A DNA stretch of 64,000 nt from Seriola aureovittata (GCF_021018895.1 NC_079368.1:6260001-6324000), one strand, 5' to 3'; counted from the stretch's first letter, positions 1-14,990 are shown. Notes: generated by a model not told the origin, from the letters alone. Translations and numbers: made by a program.

Positions 1-2299
1 AGTTCTGCCTCAGTCTGGGTCATATAGTGTTTGCAGATAATGTTTTTTGTTTAGTTTTTCTGTTGCTGTTTTTTTTTATGCAGCACTAGATGGATGCAGT
101 TTACAGACAGAGTCAATATATACAGTTCACTCTGGAGCAGCTCATTGGGTTACATTTTTTTTTCAATCTACATATATAAGAAGGCCAAAGAGTAAATGAA
201 GACTTTATTTGTCAACTTGTCAGTAAAATGGCTGCAAATTGATCAGGACATGACCCTTTTTTTTTTATTTCTACTGCAGTGTTTCCTTTCTTTTAGAGAA
301 ACAAACAAAAAAATATGTATAAACTCTTGCTGAAGGACCTAGTAATGCATGTAAATAAAACACTTTAGGTAGTAATATACTTGTTAAGAATGACTGACAG
401 TATTCTTCTGAGGTCTAAGTGCTGCTAGAGGAGGCGACATGTACTGAAATCTGAGTATCAGCCAGGGAATGAGGCATCTGAATTCTGTTTGTATGCTGGA
501 GATGCACCTTAATGTCAGGTGTGAATGTAATCAGTGTCAGAAAAGTAAACTTAATCGACTTTCAAATTCCCTTTCCGCTGCTCTTCCTGGTGTAATTTCT
601 GTTGTGGCAAACCGCTGTGAAAATCTGCTCCTCCACACAGGTTAGGCCGAAAACAAACACTCTTTTGCAAATCCAGTCTGACCCACGTCTGCATTAATTG
701 ATTTAAAACATGCAAGTGTCTTCATCCTAAACTGGAGGGAGAACATGTGATGGAGGCTTGCATTCCCTTTCTCTCCACAAACCTCCCGATAGGGTTTGGA
801 GCTGAGCGGAGCCAAAACAAGAGTTCACTGCCAGGCTGCAAAGGCTGCTCACCCCCCGCTCACCCCGTCAGACTGACAGGATCCAGGAGTCAAAGCTTCA
901 TTTTCTCCTCTCGTACCCGGTTGGCCCCTGCCGCAGATTGGCATCTCTATGTGCAGCCCCAGGGGCAGCACACATTAGCATACCCACATGGTGGTTTGGC
1001 CTTAGCTTTTTTGGATGTTGACAAAGGGAAGCAGAAGGTGGCAACAGGCCCATCTCTTGGACAGCATACCCATCAGCTTTGGGCCACAGAGATGTCCTGG
1101 TGTGATGTGGTGGTTGCAGAGAGGCGAGAGGGAGAAGGTGCAAGAGACAGAGTGAAGCAAAGGGAAAGATACCACAGACGGCACAAGGCCAATATGCAGC
1201 ACAGGCGCTTCTGTCCCTCCCTCCTTCCATCTTTGCCATTTCACGACAGGGGTCCTGCTCCGGCACTACCAAAAGTCTGCTCCGTGAAAGCTTGTTTCCT
1301 ACCATTTAGCACAATAGAGCACTTTTCAGCAAGCTGCTCCTACAGTGACAGGAGAATGCTTCCTCTTTCTTGTGCTGACAAGCCAGCAAAGTCCTGCTGT
1401 GTGCTTTTAGTCCAGAGAGGACAAATCAACACCGGTAGCAAAAACACGCAGAGAAACTGACACCAAATTGTCTAGAATGTCCAGGCACTCCTTTAACAAA
1501 GTCCAGAGGAAAAGCTCCGTCAACCCCTGAACTTTGGACGGAAACACAGAGCCAGTGGGTCTCTCAGTCTTCAGCCACAGTTGTATTGGGTTTTATGTGG
1601 CTCGCTGAAGAATGTGCCTCGCAGCTATCCAGCCTCTCAGAGGATCAGCAGAGGTAATGCTCTGGTTGTTTGTTTCCAATGTTCCTCCTGCTAATGTAAT
1701 AGTGTTCCAGGGCCTGAGGTGAAGGTGTTAGTTTATATTAGAACCTGGAGATATTATTTCCCCTTGGATGAAAAACATATTGACACGAAATGTCACTTTT
1801 CATATTGTGTGAATTTTGAAAAAGCTTTTCATAACTATTCGAATAGTTTCATAACTATTCCACAAGTGGCCTTCAAAGTTAATATCGCCTTATGTTTATA
1901 CATAGTTGTCAGACCGCCGGTCTGTGCATGCAGCCACACAGGACTCTGTCTATGCTGTACGCAGGTGCCGCTACCTCCATGTTTAGCACAAGTAAAAGCT
2001 GCAGGTCATAAAGCATGGTACTATCAGTTGGCAATAATGACAAAATGAACAATAAATGGATACCGACGTATGTGACAGCATTTGAATCCAGGACTGTAAC
2101 CGAGCACATTATTAGTAGCTATTAATAGTGTTTTGTTAGCAGGTAACTTGTTGGCCAGGTAGTGTTACTGCCTGTTTGTTTCTCTTTCTGTTTTACTGAT
2201 GTTGCTAACATGGGTTTGGGGTTTGAACAGTTCAAAGTAAGACTAAAACAGGTAGAATCACAGTACCACCTCGGGGCCTGGTGAACTGCCTTTCAGAGA

Positions 2300-2400
2300 T
2301 GCAAATAATTTCTACCATGGTCACTAAGAATTCTCATTTCTGATTGGCTGGAAGGTGTGGATTATATTTAACTAACCAGACAATATAACCATACACCTCA
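2300..2400. repeat. Possible MITE-like fragment
   Basis: AAGAATTCTCATTTCTGATT followed by GGCTGGAAGGTGTGGA resembles the end of a small element that I have seen in fish introns. The other end cannot be placed. Confidence 0.3.
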
Positions 2401-3768
2401 AACTGTGGGTAAAGACAGCAACAGTGAGTCTTAACTAAAGAGTTTGGTGCTAGTGTTAATTATGTAACCACTAACAACACCTGAAAAAACAAGAAAATCA
2501 CTAAGAACCACCAACAAATAACTAAGAACCACCCACCACTTCATGCTGGGTGTTTCCTCATCCATTACACATTTCATGGGAAGTAAAACTTGGTATTATC
2601 CCTCATTTGAAACCCACATTTAAACATCATTTAACCAACTCGCTGAAAAAGACAGAGGGAGAAAAAAAAACAAAAAACATGAGACAGAGAAAGGGGGAGT
2701 TTGATGTAATTCTGTGTAATTCTGTGTATAGGACTACACACAGTCAACTACACACAAACCTGTAACTATTGTCTAATATGAATGGGCTGTTGCAAATCAT
2801 AAACATGGGAATCATTCCCATTGCTACCTTCCATCCCAAATGATGTGAATGCAGCTTTACAATCTCCATCCTACTGGTTTACACACAGTTTACACACTCA
2901 GCTATGAAGCCGCTGGACCAGGCTGCTCTGCATCCTACATGCTTAACACAAACACACACACACATCACAGATACATGTCTGGACTATGCTATTCATTTGG
3001 CTGCAGATGGAGAACAGATACAGAGAAGCACGCTGCTCTGCTGTGAACATTTCTTTTCTTTCTCGGTTTCTCTCTCTTTCATCTCTCTTTCCTTGTTTTC
3101 TCCCACTATCTTTTCTCCTCTGTCTCCCATATCTCCACCAAAAACACAAAATGCAACAGACACGCCAAAACTGCTCTGTCTATTGATGTAGACAATATTT
3201 AAAGATGAAAGAGTACACGATGGTAGTGCTAGGGGTTGCCATGGAAACCTGCTCTCCATCACCTCTAACAAATCTGCTCATTCGATGTTCATGTGAGACA
3301 GTTGGGCCAGCAACAGCACAACAGGGAAAGGGAACAAACTGCTTCTCAATCTGCACTTTATGTTACACTTCAACTTGGTCGTATAGGTGGTAATGTATGT
3401 AAATGGAGACCTTTTTTATCCTTATCTACAAATCCCATAATTCAACAGCAACTGGACGAAATGCTAGCCTGCAGGCTGCAATTAGAGGCCAAGCCCTGCT
3501 TGTGCTCCGTGTAAGCATCAACAGCTCCCTCAGATGCTCAAGTGCTTAGGAATGGAGAGGCGCATGTACCTGCTTTTGAGCATGTTAGTGTATATGACTG
3601 TGTGTGTGTGTGTGTGTGTGTGAGAGTGGAGTGTGTTTCAGCTTCACCCTGAGTACCTGCCTTCCTTATCCAGGCAAGTCACGTACTAATCCAGACACAA
3701 ACGAAGCTAGAAACTCAGGCAACAGAAAGAGGCTGGCAGAGAGGAAGAGATGGAGGGGAAGACGTATG

Positions 3769-3840
3769 TAGAGAGAGAAAGAGAGAGAGAAAGATATATC
3801 CAGAGAGAGAGAGCGAGAGAGAGGGAGAGTGAGAGAGGAG
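3769..3840. repeat. (GA)n-rich purine tract
   Basis: This is imperfect GA repeat with a small ATATATCC interruption. Confidence 0.93.
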
Positions 3841-4194
3841 GGGAGCCCACAGAGAGAAGCTGTGGGGGGCGGTGGACAATGTTTCCTATTTCCTGTTTGG
3901 CAGTTTTAGTTGCTCACCTGAGACTGAAAGGCTGAAAAACAAGCTTAAGTTGTCAGTGTAGTGTCGTGCACCACAAATTCCAACTTACAGTCAATTCCCA
4001 AAATGCTACACCTCTCCACATCTGACAGGGATTTCACAGGGAGGAAGAGGAGAGGGAGAGGAGAGGAGATAGAGAGATATGGGCATAAGCTGAGGGAGGG
4101 GGAGTAGAGGCAAGAACACTGTGTCAAAACCTTGTATATTAGTGAATGAAACGTGGCCCATTAAGAGTACATGTTACCAGCAGTCACCTCTAAG

Positions 4195-4530
4195 CCATTT
4201 CCAGGCTGCTGCTCTGCTGCTGTTAAAATCCTGATTTTATAACCATGACATCATATGAAAAAATCACCAAACACATAAATTAAAGACAAAGACTGTGCTG
4301 TGATTTCAGCTATATTTTCTTGTGAAATGAACACTCAGAGGGAAAGTTAGAAGCGACAGAATGTCTTTCTTATTTTGTCTCTCACACAGAGCACAACGGA
4401 GGCTGTAACAAACTGCTGCTCTGCCTCTCTTTTCTACGGAAAGCAGCTTGGTTTGTTTAAAAAGTGGCTACGATTGTCATTAGGTGCTTTTTTGAAAAAA
4501 ACAAAAATAGCTGAAAACTGTTGTGGATCT
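4195..4530 (+). repeat. Unnamed dispersed repeat, copy 1 (~340 bp)
   Basis: It aligns along most of its length with 57430-57800 in the same orientation. Matching blocks in order: TCCTGATTTTATAAC, AAATCACCAAACACA, TTAAAGACAAA, CTGTGCTGTGAT, GAATATCTTTCTT/GAATGTCTTTCTT, TTTTGTCTCTCACACAG/TTTTGTCTTTCACACAG, GTAACAAACTGC and, near the end, GTCATTAGGTGCTTTTTTGA versus GTCACTAGGAAGCTGTTTTG. I have no name for this family. Confidence 0.75.
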
Positions 4531-5034
4531 GCTGTAAACGGGATGTAACGCTAGACCACAGCCGGTTGGGCCTAAAAAAGGGAAAAAAAAACAGGGCTAA
4601 GAGAGGCTGCAAGAGGGGAGGAGAATGAAGAGGAAGATAGGAGGATAAAACGAGAGTGACGGAGGGGGAAAGGAAAGCAGGTGATGGGGGGAAGGGAAAG
4701 CATGTCACAGTGGGTGAGAGAGTGAGGGATGGAAAAAGTAGCAGTAATGGAGGGAGGATTGAGAGACAGAAAAAGGAAATTGTAACTGGATTTATAAATG
4801 TTGTATGGTGGATAGGACAGCTGTCCGGTAAACAGTCCACAGAGATGCATGGATCATGTCAGGGCAACAAGACTGTAACACAAGGGGAAAAAAAAAAGCC
4901 AACTACAATTTACCTTAAGAAAAACTGATGCACTGCAGCACAAGATAAATGCTATACTGGGTAGTTTGAGGAGGGGTTTTGGAGCCTGGGTGTCCAGCCT
5001 TTGGGAATAAGCCTAGATAATCCTACGGCCTGCT

Positions 5035-5066
<32 letters not shown>

Positions 5067-8000
5067 TGAGTGTGTGGGGAGAGATAGGGCAGTGACTGGA
5101 ACGAAGACTGAAGATAAAGGCCTTAGACTGAAGCAGAAGTCGGGTAAGAGGAGGTGCGGGGTGATTGGGGCCCGGGCCTGCAGTCTGAATGATCGAACGT
5201 AATAAGTTTAAAGCGCACACATGCACACGCAAACACACACACACACACTACACAATTGGGACTAGTATCTGTTCTTGAATGTTGGGGTTCAAGTTGCTGA
5301 TACCAGTCGTCAATATTGCAGCTACCTGATGATTTGTCTCATCAAGCAAATAATAAAACATATTAGCTGCCTGTGGTCATCGTATATCGTGCCATCAAAG
5401 CGCAGCAGCAATAACAAGGCACAGCAGACACAGCAGTGTGCACGAGCGTGTAATATAATAAGGATTGGCGTTGACACATGCAGGGGTTGGTTGGGGCTGG
5501 GGGTTAGATGAGGGGAAGTACACCCCAGAAACCCACAATGATCCATTAGCCAAGACAGCGCTCCCAGTTTGACTTAATCCTAAAAGCCTTTTTTTTCTTG
5601 AAGGTGAAAACACGCAGTTTGAAAATATGAACAATTACATAAGCCAAGCAGCCAAATAGGTTTATGTTAGAATGAAATAACCTTTACCTTGTCATACATA
5701 ATGCTACTTATCATACTAATACCACTGCTAACTGCAATACAAGAACAATGCTATTTATTTATTTCCATGCCTTCTACATGGATCATCAGCTTTAGCCTTT
5801 AGTCTTTCAGCTCTTTATCATGTACTGTGTGTAGTGGTAATGTGCATATTTAAGACCCATTTAGAAAAATACAGCTAGAAACAAGAAGAGTTCAGTCTGA
5901 GACAGTGTTTTCAACCAACTCATGGAGCTTACAGTATCTTTATTAGACCGTTGTCATTTCAACCGGCAAAACTGACATCTACTGGCTGGAAATATGAAGC
6001 TTGATGTTGTCTACCTCTTTCTAATATTAAGGACCTATTGTTTCAAAATGAGTAAGAACTGGGGTGCATGTGTGATGCACATACGGAGAGAGAATGGTCT
6101 ATTGTCTGATGAACTGATGAGCTGCCAAACCAGACGACTGCATATGCTGTGTGTAATGTAAAGCTGGCTGTGAATAATGTGCAATGCCTTAATGGACTGC
6201 GTATCACATCCATGTCTATGAGTGTGTGGCTGTGTGTCACAGTGGGGTATTGTTGTCATGGTTATTTCTTTGTTTTGTCTCCGATGGTCCTCTTGGTTCA
6301 GTTGTTTTGTGTATTTAATTAGCCTAAAAGCTTTCACCTCTGTTGTGTCTACAGAATTTAAAGCCTCTACACAGACGTTGTTCTGCACACACACACCCAC
6401 ACAGGTGTTTTTTTTTCCCCATTCAGGGTACGGACTGATTGACATTTCTCTGGCTTTACTGCCACTCTTTTGTTGAACCTGTTGGGGCAGAGAAACCCTC
6501 TTATTGCACTGAGATCTCAAGCAATCCCCCCGTAGCTCCACCCAGCTAACGGAAAACACCTGTGTGGGTGTGCATGACCTTGAAGTTGCTCTGCTTGTTC
6601 TGTTTTTGATTCATTAGCATCAGTAGAATGTGAGGCAATAACTTCTGTAATCCAGCAGCGACGGTAAAATACATGTATGCCTCTTGTGTGACGAATTAAG
6701 GAAGAGGTCGGGGGATGCTGAGTTCTGATTTAGATGCTGGGAACTCCAATAAAACAAGATAAAACATGAGGAAATGTAAATGGCTCCTGGTTTTTGTTTT
6801 TGGCTGTAAAAACCTGAACTCCGCCCAGCTGGTGCACCACAACCCGACCAGTAGCCTCTCAACAAGTGCACCCCGCTGTCTCCGGCAAGATGCTACATCT
6901 GGAATGCAGGATGACGGCTGTGATGGTGTTTGACGGTGGAGGGATCTCCTGTATCTGTGTCGGTGTCAGCGCCCATCTCTCATTTAATACTTCCTCCGGC
7001 CGCACCAGCCCTCCCCCTTCGTGAAAATGGCACGCTGAAGTGTGATGGATACTCTGGATTAACTCTCGCCTTGGAGGATGGCAGTCTATGCTTTTCTCCA
7101 CGTATACAAACAAACACACACACACACGGCTGTGGTCAATTTTCCCAGGTAATATTCTCTCTCTCTGTAACAGCCTGACAAACAGCACCTCCTCTAATAG
7201 CCACATAATACCACCCTCATGCTCAAGGGCACAGAGCATTGTCCTTTATGTGTACATGTGTGTGTGAGATAGAGAAAGTCTGAAAGAGTGTTTGTGCGCA
7301 CAAAAGAGCTTCTTTGTGTGTGACGGTGAGACTGTGTTTGTGGACAGCTGTATAAATAAGGATTTGTGTATGTGTCTGTACTTTTAAGAGTCAAATGAAA
7401 GGCAGTGAGGATGACGCAAGTTGCCCCCTGCCAGCTTAAACGAACCCATCAACAAATCAAACGCACATTAAAATCCAAAATACTTGTGATTATAGACCAG
7501 TCAAACAGAGGCTGCTGTGGATGCTGAAAAACTCTCCACCAAAAAGTGTTTCATGTTGCCCTCTTCCCACTCACTCCTTTCGCTCTCTTATATAAACAGA
7601 CTCTTGCATCTTTCTCCTTAGACTGTTTATATTTCTCCTTCTATTCATCTCTTTCATCGCTCTCGTATTGTCGGAGGAATATTGTGTGATATTGCACTGA
7701 GACCTTGGCCTTTCCACTCTTCTGCTTACTTGCTTGCAAGGAGTGCACACATTTTATGTATCTTAAGGTAAAAGTGTCAGTTAAATCCCAAAAATGTAAT
7801 CTAAGGGATAATATACAGAGTAACTCTGCTTGAGTTCATGCTCAGAGTAAAACCTCAGAGGAAGGACAGTTTGACTGGACTCCTGCCAGAGCTCAGCTCT
7901 TCTCTGCTCCATGTGACCCTCCCCTTCAATTGTATACAAGGACAGCAGTCCTCTGGGTGCATTCAGGGCACTCCTGTTTACAACAGTCTAGACTGTTTAC

Positions 8001-9273
8001 AACCAATATTTCATTTACTGTTTAGCAGTAAGAGGACAGTGGCGAATTCTGGAGGGGGGCGTTTTTTTCCCCTCACTAAGTATCTGTTGTAGCTTCACTG
8101 ATGCCAGTCAGTGTGTCGTTAATCTGATTTTAATTAGATTAAAGCATCTCTCGCAGAAACAGGAAGCAGTGCTCTTGTGCCTCGAACGGGGCCAAACAAA
8201 GGCTCCAATTGGCAAGTAAATCTCACTGCGCTTCCTCCTACTCCCCTGGACTCATTCTTGTCTCATAATTATCACTTTGCTCCAACTGCTCAGGTTTGGG
8301 GAGATGGGGGAGGCGAATGACATGGTTAATCATCTGAAGAGCCTGATGTTGCCGGCTAATGTGGATTCCCAGCAGTTTTTTCGCGTCCCACAGAGCCTTG
8401 TAGGAGGAGAAACACTGATCAGGGGCACTGAGATATTTGGGAGTCAGGGAAGTTTAAAGAACTTGAGAAACAGTTGATCACTGCTGGGGCAGAGTGGGTG
8501 GATGTGCTGTTAAGTTTATGCCCAGTCACAGGGGAAGTGCTGGGAATTAGAGACGCCCCACTATCCTTTGCCAAACACAGGTGGATAAATGCTGCCATGC
8601 ATCAACGCACACGAACACACATACTAATCTGGGAGGACTTCATCCCACTAATGATGCATAGAGTCGTCGCTTTCCACGAGACCTCCTAGGAATAGCATTA
8701 TTATGCAAACCTCTGTGTTTCCAACAAAACACAAGGTGGCTTCACTTAAATAAACCTTCGCTCCATTCATTTATTTTTATTATTTTTTTTACTCCTCCTC
8801 ACCTTTCATCACTGCCGGTGAGAGGAGGGTGGGGAGTTGAAGGGGTGGGGGCTCCAGTAGATAAATGTCAACTGCAAGCCACTGTGTTGTGCTTAGTTTT
8901 ACTATCAACAACAGAGCAGAGAAAGTGATCGGCATGTGAGGAGTATCAGGTTAGCAGGCTCGGTGAATGGTGGCACTGCCAGCAGCTGGTGTGGCAGAGT
9001 GGGATTCAGTTTTGATCTCAGGTGAGGGAACGAGAGAGGGAGGGGTGAGGGGTGACAGATAAATGCATATATCTACATCATTGCTGTGCTACTGTATGTC
9101 CCCAAATTAATTGAGGCGCCCCAAAGCTGGGTCGACTCAGAGGGTGGTGGCATCTGAAGCAGTGTGACAGCTGCTAAGATGTGTCAGAAACAGAATGATA
9201 CAGTTTAGCTAGCTAGCTAACAGACACATGGAGGCCCTCAAGTTGCATTGCAAGTGTCAAAATCACAACTTTA

Positions 9274-9365
9274 GCCTCGTTTCCACCACAGGAACTTTCC
9301 CCAGGAACCAGGAACCTTTTGAGGAACTTAAAGTTCCAGGTACTTTTTGGTCGAAACGTGGCTTT
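9274..9365. repeat. Probable MITE-like fragment (GTTTCCACCACAGGAAC)
   Basis: It begins with CGTTTCCACCACAGGAACTT, contains several GGAAC/GTTCC units in both orientations and ends near GGTCGAAACGTGG. This pattern is frequent in fish introns; it looks like a small non-autonomous element, with no clear terminal duplication. Confidence 0.5.
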
Positions 9366-12300
9366 GCCTGCTGTTGCTTTAAAGCTATAGGAAGAAATTT
9401 GACTCATTTCTGTTTAATATACACAGTTTGGGTAGAAATTCCTATCTGATGTTTTGGTTCTAGGTTTTTGTTTATTTTATGTATCTTTTATTTAACTGGG
9501 ACATCTCCTGAAATCTTTTTTAGATTTCTGCTCGTTTGAACCCCATTTAGCTTCATCTCTACCATTTGAAGGTTATTGCTGAAATGGAGCTGAACTGTGA
9601 AATCAATTAGTCACTCGTCACACCTCGTGATATACTGGCCTCCTTTTCTTAGAGGAGGATCAACTTCCCTCTGGACGTGACAGCACCCAGTATAGAGAAG
9701 CTGTGGAGGCAAAGTGACACCCTGTATATTTGGCATAAAGGAAGGTGCATTGCCAAGGGAAATGTAATGACTGAGGCTACAAAGAGATGGAGACCTATAT
9801 AAGGTGCCAGACAGTCTGGATCCAACCCTGTGCGGAGTGGACACTATGTGTCAAGATAGCAGAGAAGCTGAGAGTGAGAAAGTATGTGTGAAAGTCTGTG
9901 AGCATGTGTCCGTGCAAGTGTTACATGTTTATAGGCGCGTGCTTTGTTTGTGTGCATGCTTTGTATACGTGACATCTGCGTGTGTCTGAGTGCGGACGTG
10001 CGGTGGCTAGTCATCATCTTTTGGGGTCTCAGTTTGCTGTGAAATGTGACGGCAGGAAGTGAGGAAGAGGAGGTGGAGGACGGAGAGAGTGAGTGGTGTG
10101 TTCATTCTGAACAAAAGAAGGAGTGATTCACCCGTGTGGTCGACAGGGTGCATGCTAGCAGGAAGTCAGCAAGGCCAGGATTCAGCGTTCACTGTCTGAG
10201 TGTGAAATTCCACAGGCATAAGAATGGGGAGCACCTACATGAGAGTGCTGCTTGGGAGCTGCAACGCAGAGTAAATTATTCATGATATTCTGCTTTAACT
10301 TTGGGGCGTAAAGTAGACACAGAACAGGCCAGAACTTTCCCTCCCATTGGAATTGTGCTACGCTGAAGCAGACTTGGCAGCAGTTAATGACGCAGAGATG
10401 CTTTATCTTGAAAAATGGATCTGCTTGAACATATTTGCTCACTGTGGCAGGACGTTCATCGTGCCTTTCGGCAAGACGATTGCTTTTTCTCGCCGCCGCA
10501 GCTTCCAAGCCACAGCAATATTACAGGGAGGATGAGACGAATCAGATTTGTGCCACAGAGCCTTTAAGTGAAATATTTCCCCTCCACGTGCAGAGACAAC
10601 AGCAGAGACAAACAATGAAAATGTAGCTCCGTTCTCCTTAATTCAATTGAGGCTCTGACTTTTCCGACTTCAAGAGCTCAGATGCATCAGAGACAGAGAT
10701 GACTCCGATAGCAAGACAGTCAGTGTTCATTATACTACAAATAGAGATCTCCAGTGGGATGATATCAAAGAGGGTTATACAATGCAATACGTAACAGCTT
10801 GCACTATTGTTGTTTGTCAACACGAAGACCGCGGCACAAATTAAATGCTCGGCTTGCAAGACAAAGCAGTGAGACGTGTTACTCAGTTGTCGTCTCGGTA
10901 AACGCTGGTGTTTTTTCAGTTGCTCAATGTGTGTTTTGAGAGGAGAAGGGAGCACAATAAATCTCCCACGGATGGAGGGAGCAGTGGAGTGGCTGAGAGC
11001 GAGAGAAAAAGACAATTAGGAAGTGAGGTACAAAGAGAAAAAATAAAGAGAGCATGAGGGGATGCTCATGGAAACACTGAGGCTTTTTGAGGCCTTTACT
11101 TCTTCGTCAGATTCCTTATAATCAAATATGACTAATTACCACTACCTGGTGCAGTTATGATCAATCAGCCTCACTACAAACTACAAGCAGTGGTGAAAAG
11201 ATTCATTACGGTGGAAATAAACTCAATGGGAGACGAAGTTCACCCACAAAATTTCCAATTACTCCTTCATACAAAAACATGGCCTGTGAGGAGCATGCTA
11301 GCCTCAAGGTAAAAGGTAATCAGGGTTTCGCTGATGTGGATTTTTCAACTTGACAAAGTTTACATAGTACACACTAACATCACTATATGCTGCACAAAGG
11401 CTAGGCTAGGTTAGGGATACAGTATGAACTTCCTGCAGTCAGAAAGGAACCTTCTTTAGTACAACTCACATCTGGTACTTCAATATAACAACAGCTAACA
11501 GCTTCACAGATGTCAGTGTTGGTCTGTGGGTCCAACACTTCTGTCCTGACTGAAATATCTCAATAGCAGACATTCGTTATCCCCAAAGGATGAACCCTGC
11601 TGACATTCTATTGAGCACCACTGTGAGGATGGCATTTTTGGCTCTTACTGATTTTCCTGACACTTGATACAAATATTTATATTCCCTTCAGTGTGAATTG
11701 TAATCTCTTTGGTGATTCCTTGACTTTTCATCTGGTGCCGTCATCAACTGGAAAATGTTTATTTGTGTAATATTTCAATAATATTTCAGCTGTACTGTGT
11801 GTCAGCGCTAATTGTTGCCAACTGAAGACGGTAGACACGGCAAACGTTATACCCACTAAATATCAGCAGGTTAGGCTGCACAGTTACAGCCAATTCATGG
11901 TTGTTGCATCCATGTCGCTAAAGGCGCCTGTGTGACATTCATTTTCACCATCTGCCCATGTCCGTGCAGTTTGGACTGTTACACATTACAAACACACAGA
12001 CTGTGCACGCACTACAATAGTAAACTGGAAGCGTGTTTTGTTTTGTATGCCTGACGTTCAGCCGCAACGGTCCTATTCCGTTTAGTTTTTTGACTTCTCG
12101 TTCGCCATCATCTTTTCTTTTTTCATCGGTGGAATGGTGACAACAAAAAATGACACACATAAGATGATATAGTAGACAGGGGTCAACATATAGCATAATG
12201 GTGAAATAGTATCTCTCTGTACATAAAGTACATCTAGATAAAAGACCAGAGCCCATTTTCGTTATCTATCAAGGTCAAACGATTCAGGTGTAAGTTTTCT

Positions 12301-13994
12301 CTGGATGTGAGCACTTGTACTCCTTCACGTTGTCTGCTGGAACTCACTGTAAAACACACGACAGCTGTCTGGCAATACGGTGGAGAGTGTAACAGAGAGC
12401 AGATGAATGGGGGGGGGGGGCTGGTTAAAGGGTAAAGGCTAATTAATGTGAGGCACTATATTTCTCTCAGGATAGCCAACAACTGTTTCTGTATTCTCTC
12501 ATCCTCCTCCTCAGGCTAGAGGAAACCTCAGCTCTAAGAAAACAATATTTTCAGTTTTTATTGAGGCTGTTATTTTTTTTACCTCTGCTCTCAGAAAAAT
12601 TAGTAAAGATCTGCACACACACTGAGTAATGGCACATCATACCTTCTGTCTCCCCCTCCTTCCTCCCCTCACCTGACTTTTCTCGGATCCAAAGGTTTAA
12701 GCTGTGGTTTCAATTAACTGCTGGGAAAATGTTTCATCATCTCAGGGGCTCACCGCCTCTTTAATGAAATGCGCCTTTTCACACCTCTTAATTACTTTTG
12801 TTACATCCATCCCTCTCTCTTTTCTCTGCCTCTGTTCTGGGCAGGATGAATAATGCACTACCAGTGACTCTGGACTTCTGGACAAAGTGGCCACATAATC
12901 AATCACAACATTAGTTTACTAGGTGAAAAAACTCCAGAATAGATTTTAATTGAGTTATAGTCAACAGAGATTGTAGTAAGTGCACAAGAGCAAGCATTGA
13001 TATTTGTTTAATGACCCTAAGTGACTCTGATGTTGGAATTCCCACATGTGGGGTGTCAAACTGTGCAAACCAACAATTCCTCCAAATAGAAAAGTTTTTT
13101 TTCAGTTCCCTCTAAAACTGAAACTACTTGGTTAAAGTTAGGGAACTATAATAGACGATAGGAACCATTTGGTGAACCACAGTCACCGACACTGTCGTGT
13201 TACATGTCACATCTCTGCTTCCAGATTGCCACCATGCTATTTAAAATCACACGCTGGAGGAGCTTTGGCTTCTTTTGGTTCAGTTTAAACAAGCAAAGGC
13301 GGCATAACAAAAGGTCTTTTTAACTGCATTATAATGGAATCTCTGGGCTACAGCCCCGTTTTTATTTTTCATATTCATGTAAACGTGATGCAAGTTGCTG
13401 ATTGTTTTGCTACTCATTGGCAAACTAAAGATGCCGTTAAGTGATTCACTTGTATTTATTGTTATTGCATTCAAAACTTAGCTCCTACAGCGAGGTGCGC
13501 TCGCTCATTGTATTCATTAATGCATGTAAAAACATTCCACATGCTGTGCAAGCACATTAACAACACACACCTCCTCTGCTCTATGGATCATGCAGGTGTC
13601 TTTCAGCTCATCGTTTTGGTTTTACTGCCTGCAGCTCGACTGTTCTGGTTCACTCTCATTAATGACATCAACGTCCCTTCCAGTCACAGCAGGCAGGCAA
13701 AAACTGACGAAGCCCCTGTACGCTACCTCACAGCACTTTAACAGCAAACACACAAAGTGAGCAACTGTGTGTAGAACATACTGGAGCATTTAGCAGCTAA
13801 ACAGGCACGCATGTCCCTCATACTGAATAATGAACTTAAAAGATTTTAGGTGGCCAGAAACATGAAGCTCTGTGTCTGCTGGATGTAAAAACAAATAAGC
13901 ATCTGTTTCCTGTTTGTTCTCTATAACAATAAATATAAATGATGAGTCAATTGTGTTTACAGCTTCCTCTTCTCTCTCTCTCTCATTTTCTTTT

Positions 13995-14060
13995 CACACA
14001 CACTCCTGCACGCACGCACGCACGCACACACGCACACACACACACACACGTCCACACACA
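13995..14060. repeat. (CA)n/(CGCA)n microsatellite
   Basis: CA units are interspersed with CGCA tetramers; a (CT)n tract follows at 14202-14246. Confidence 0.95.
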
Positions 14061-14988
14061 AACATTACGACTAATCATTGTCCACTGCCAGGTCCTGCCT
14101 GGTCCCAGTGTTGACCTCTCTCTGTCTGACATCAGATCAGGACCGGGATACACATGTAATCTCCCGTATCTCCCTCAGCCATCGCCACAGAATGAGAGCC
14201 GCTCTCTCTCTCCCTCTCTCTCTTTCTCTCTCTCCCTCTCTCTCTACAAACACAGATGAACAGGGGATGTGGTGGCGGTAGTGCAGGGTGGAGTACGTGC
14301 CTGAGCATACACAAAAATACATCTTCATAGACAAACAAACAAGCGGCCAAACGACTCTGATGTGTCCTGAAAAGGCAAAAATGATGAATGTGCTTTAAAA
14401 GTCACTGTGGGTTTTTGCTCCGGTGATTAAGCTTATTATCCGTGCATCTCACTGTTGTTATTCGCCTGTGTGTCGAGCTAATAAACGTCAAATATGATTT
14501 GTCAGTCTGCGAGCGAGAAATCGCAGAGTGCTCTCTACAACCCGAACCCACACACACATTTCAACTGTGCCTGACATTTAGGTCTATAACAATAATTGCT
14601 TTCTCTGGATTCAAAACTCAGAAGGGTGTTGTTTGCACATTGTGTAACGTAATCACACCACAATTGTAACCGCTATAGAAATACAGTGTCAGCGTGCCAG
14701 CTTGGCTTATACCCATGAAAACACAGCGAGTGGAAAATATTAATTATCATCCTTGAAGCTTTATCTGCCTCCCTTTACTTTAGGAGTGATTCACAAAAAA
14801 AGGCAAAATCGGTTTAACTTGGAAAAGCACGGCAATTAATTGTGATCTGGCTTAAAGACAACCCACTTTGCTGTGTTAATGTGGTTAATTAACAGTCAAA
14901 CAGGAAGTGGTATTGACTTTGAGAGTCTGCCACTAAATATTGATGAAGGTGCTGATGTGTAAATACCACATGAGGGTCAACCGCACTC

Positions 14989-14990
14989 TT

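Noticed and set aside
747..1460. A 237-codon plus-strand frame, the longest in the window
   Set aside because: No recognisable domain, no splice-compatible neighbours, low-complexity and unordered composition; the opposite strand is also open for 135 codons, as in GC-moderate non-coding DNA.
6035..6559. A 174-codon minus-strand frame
   Set aside because: No domain or motif, and no splice context. It lies in the large downstream intron with no similarity to the expected arvcf exons.
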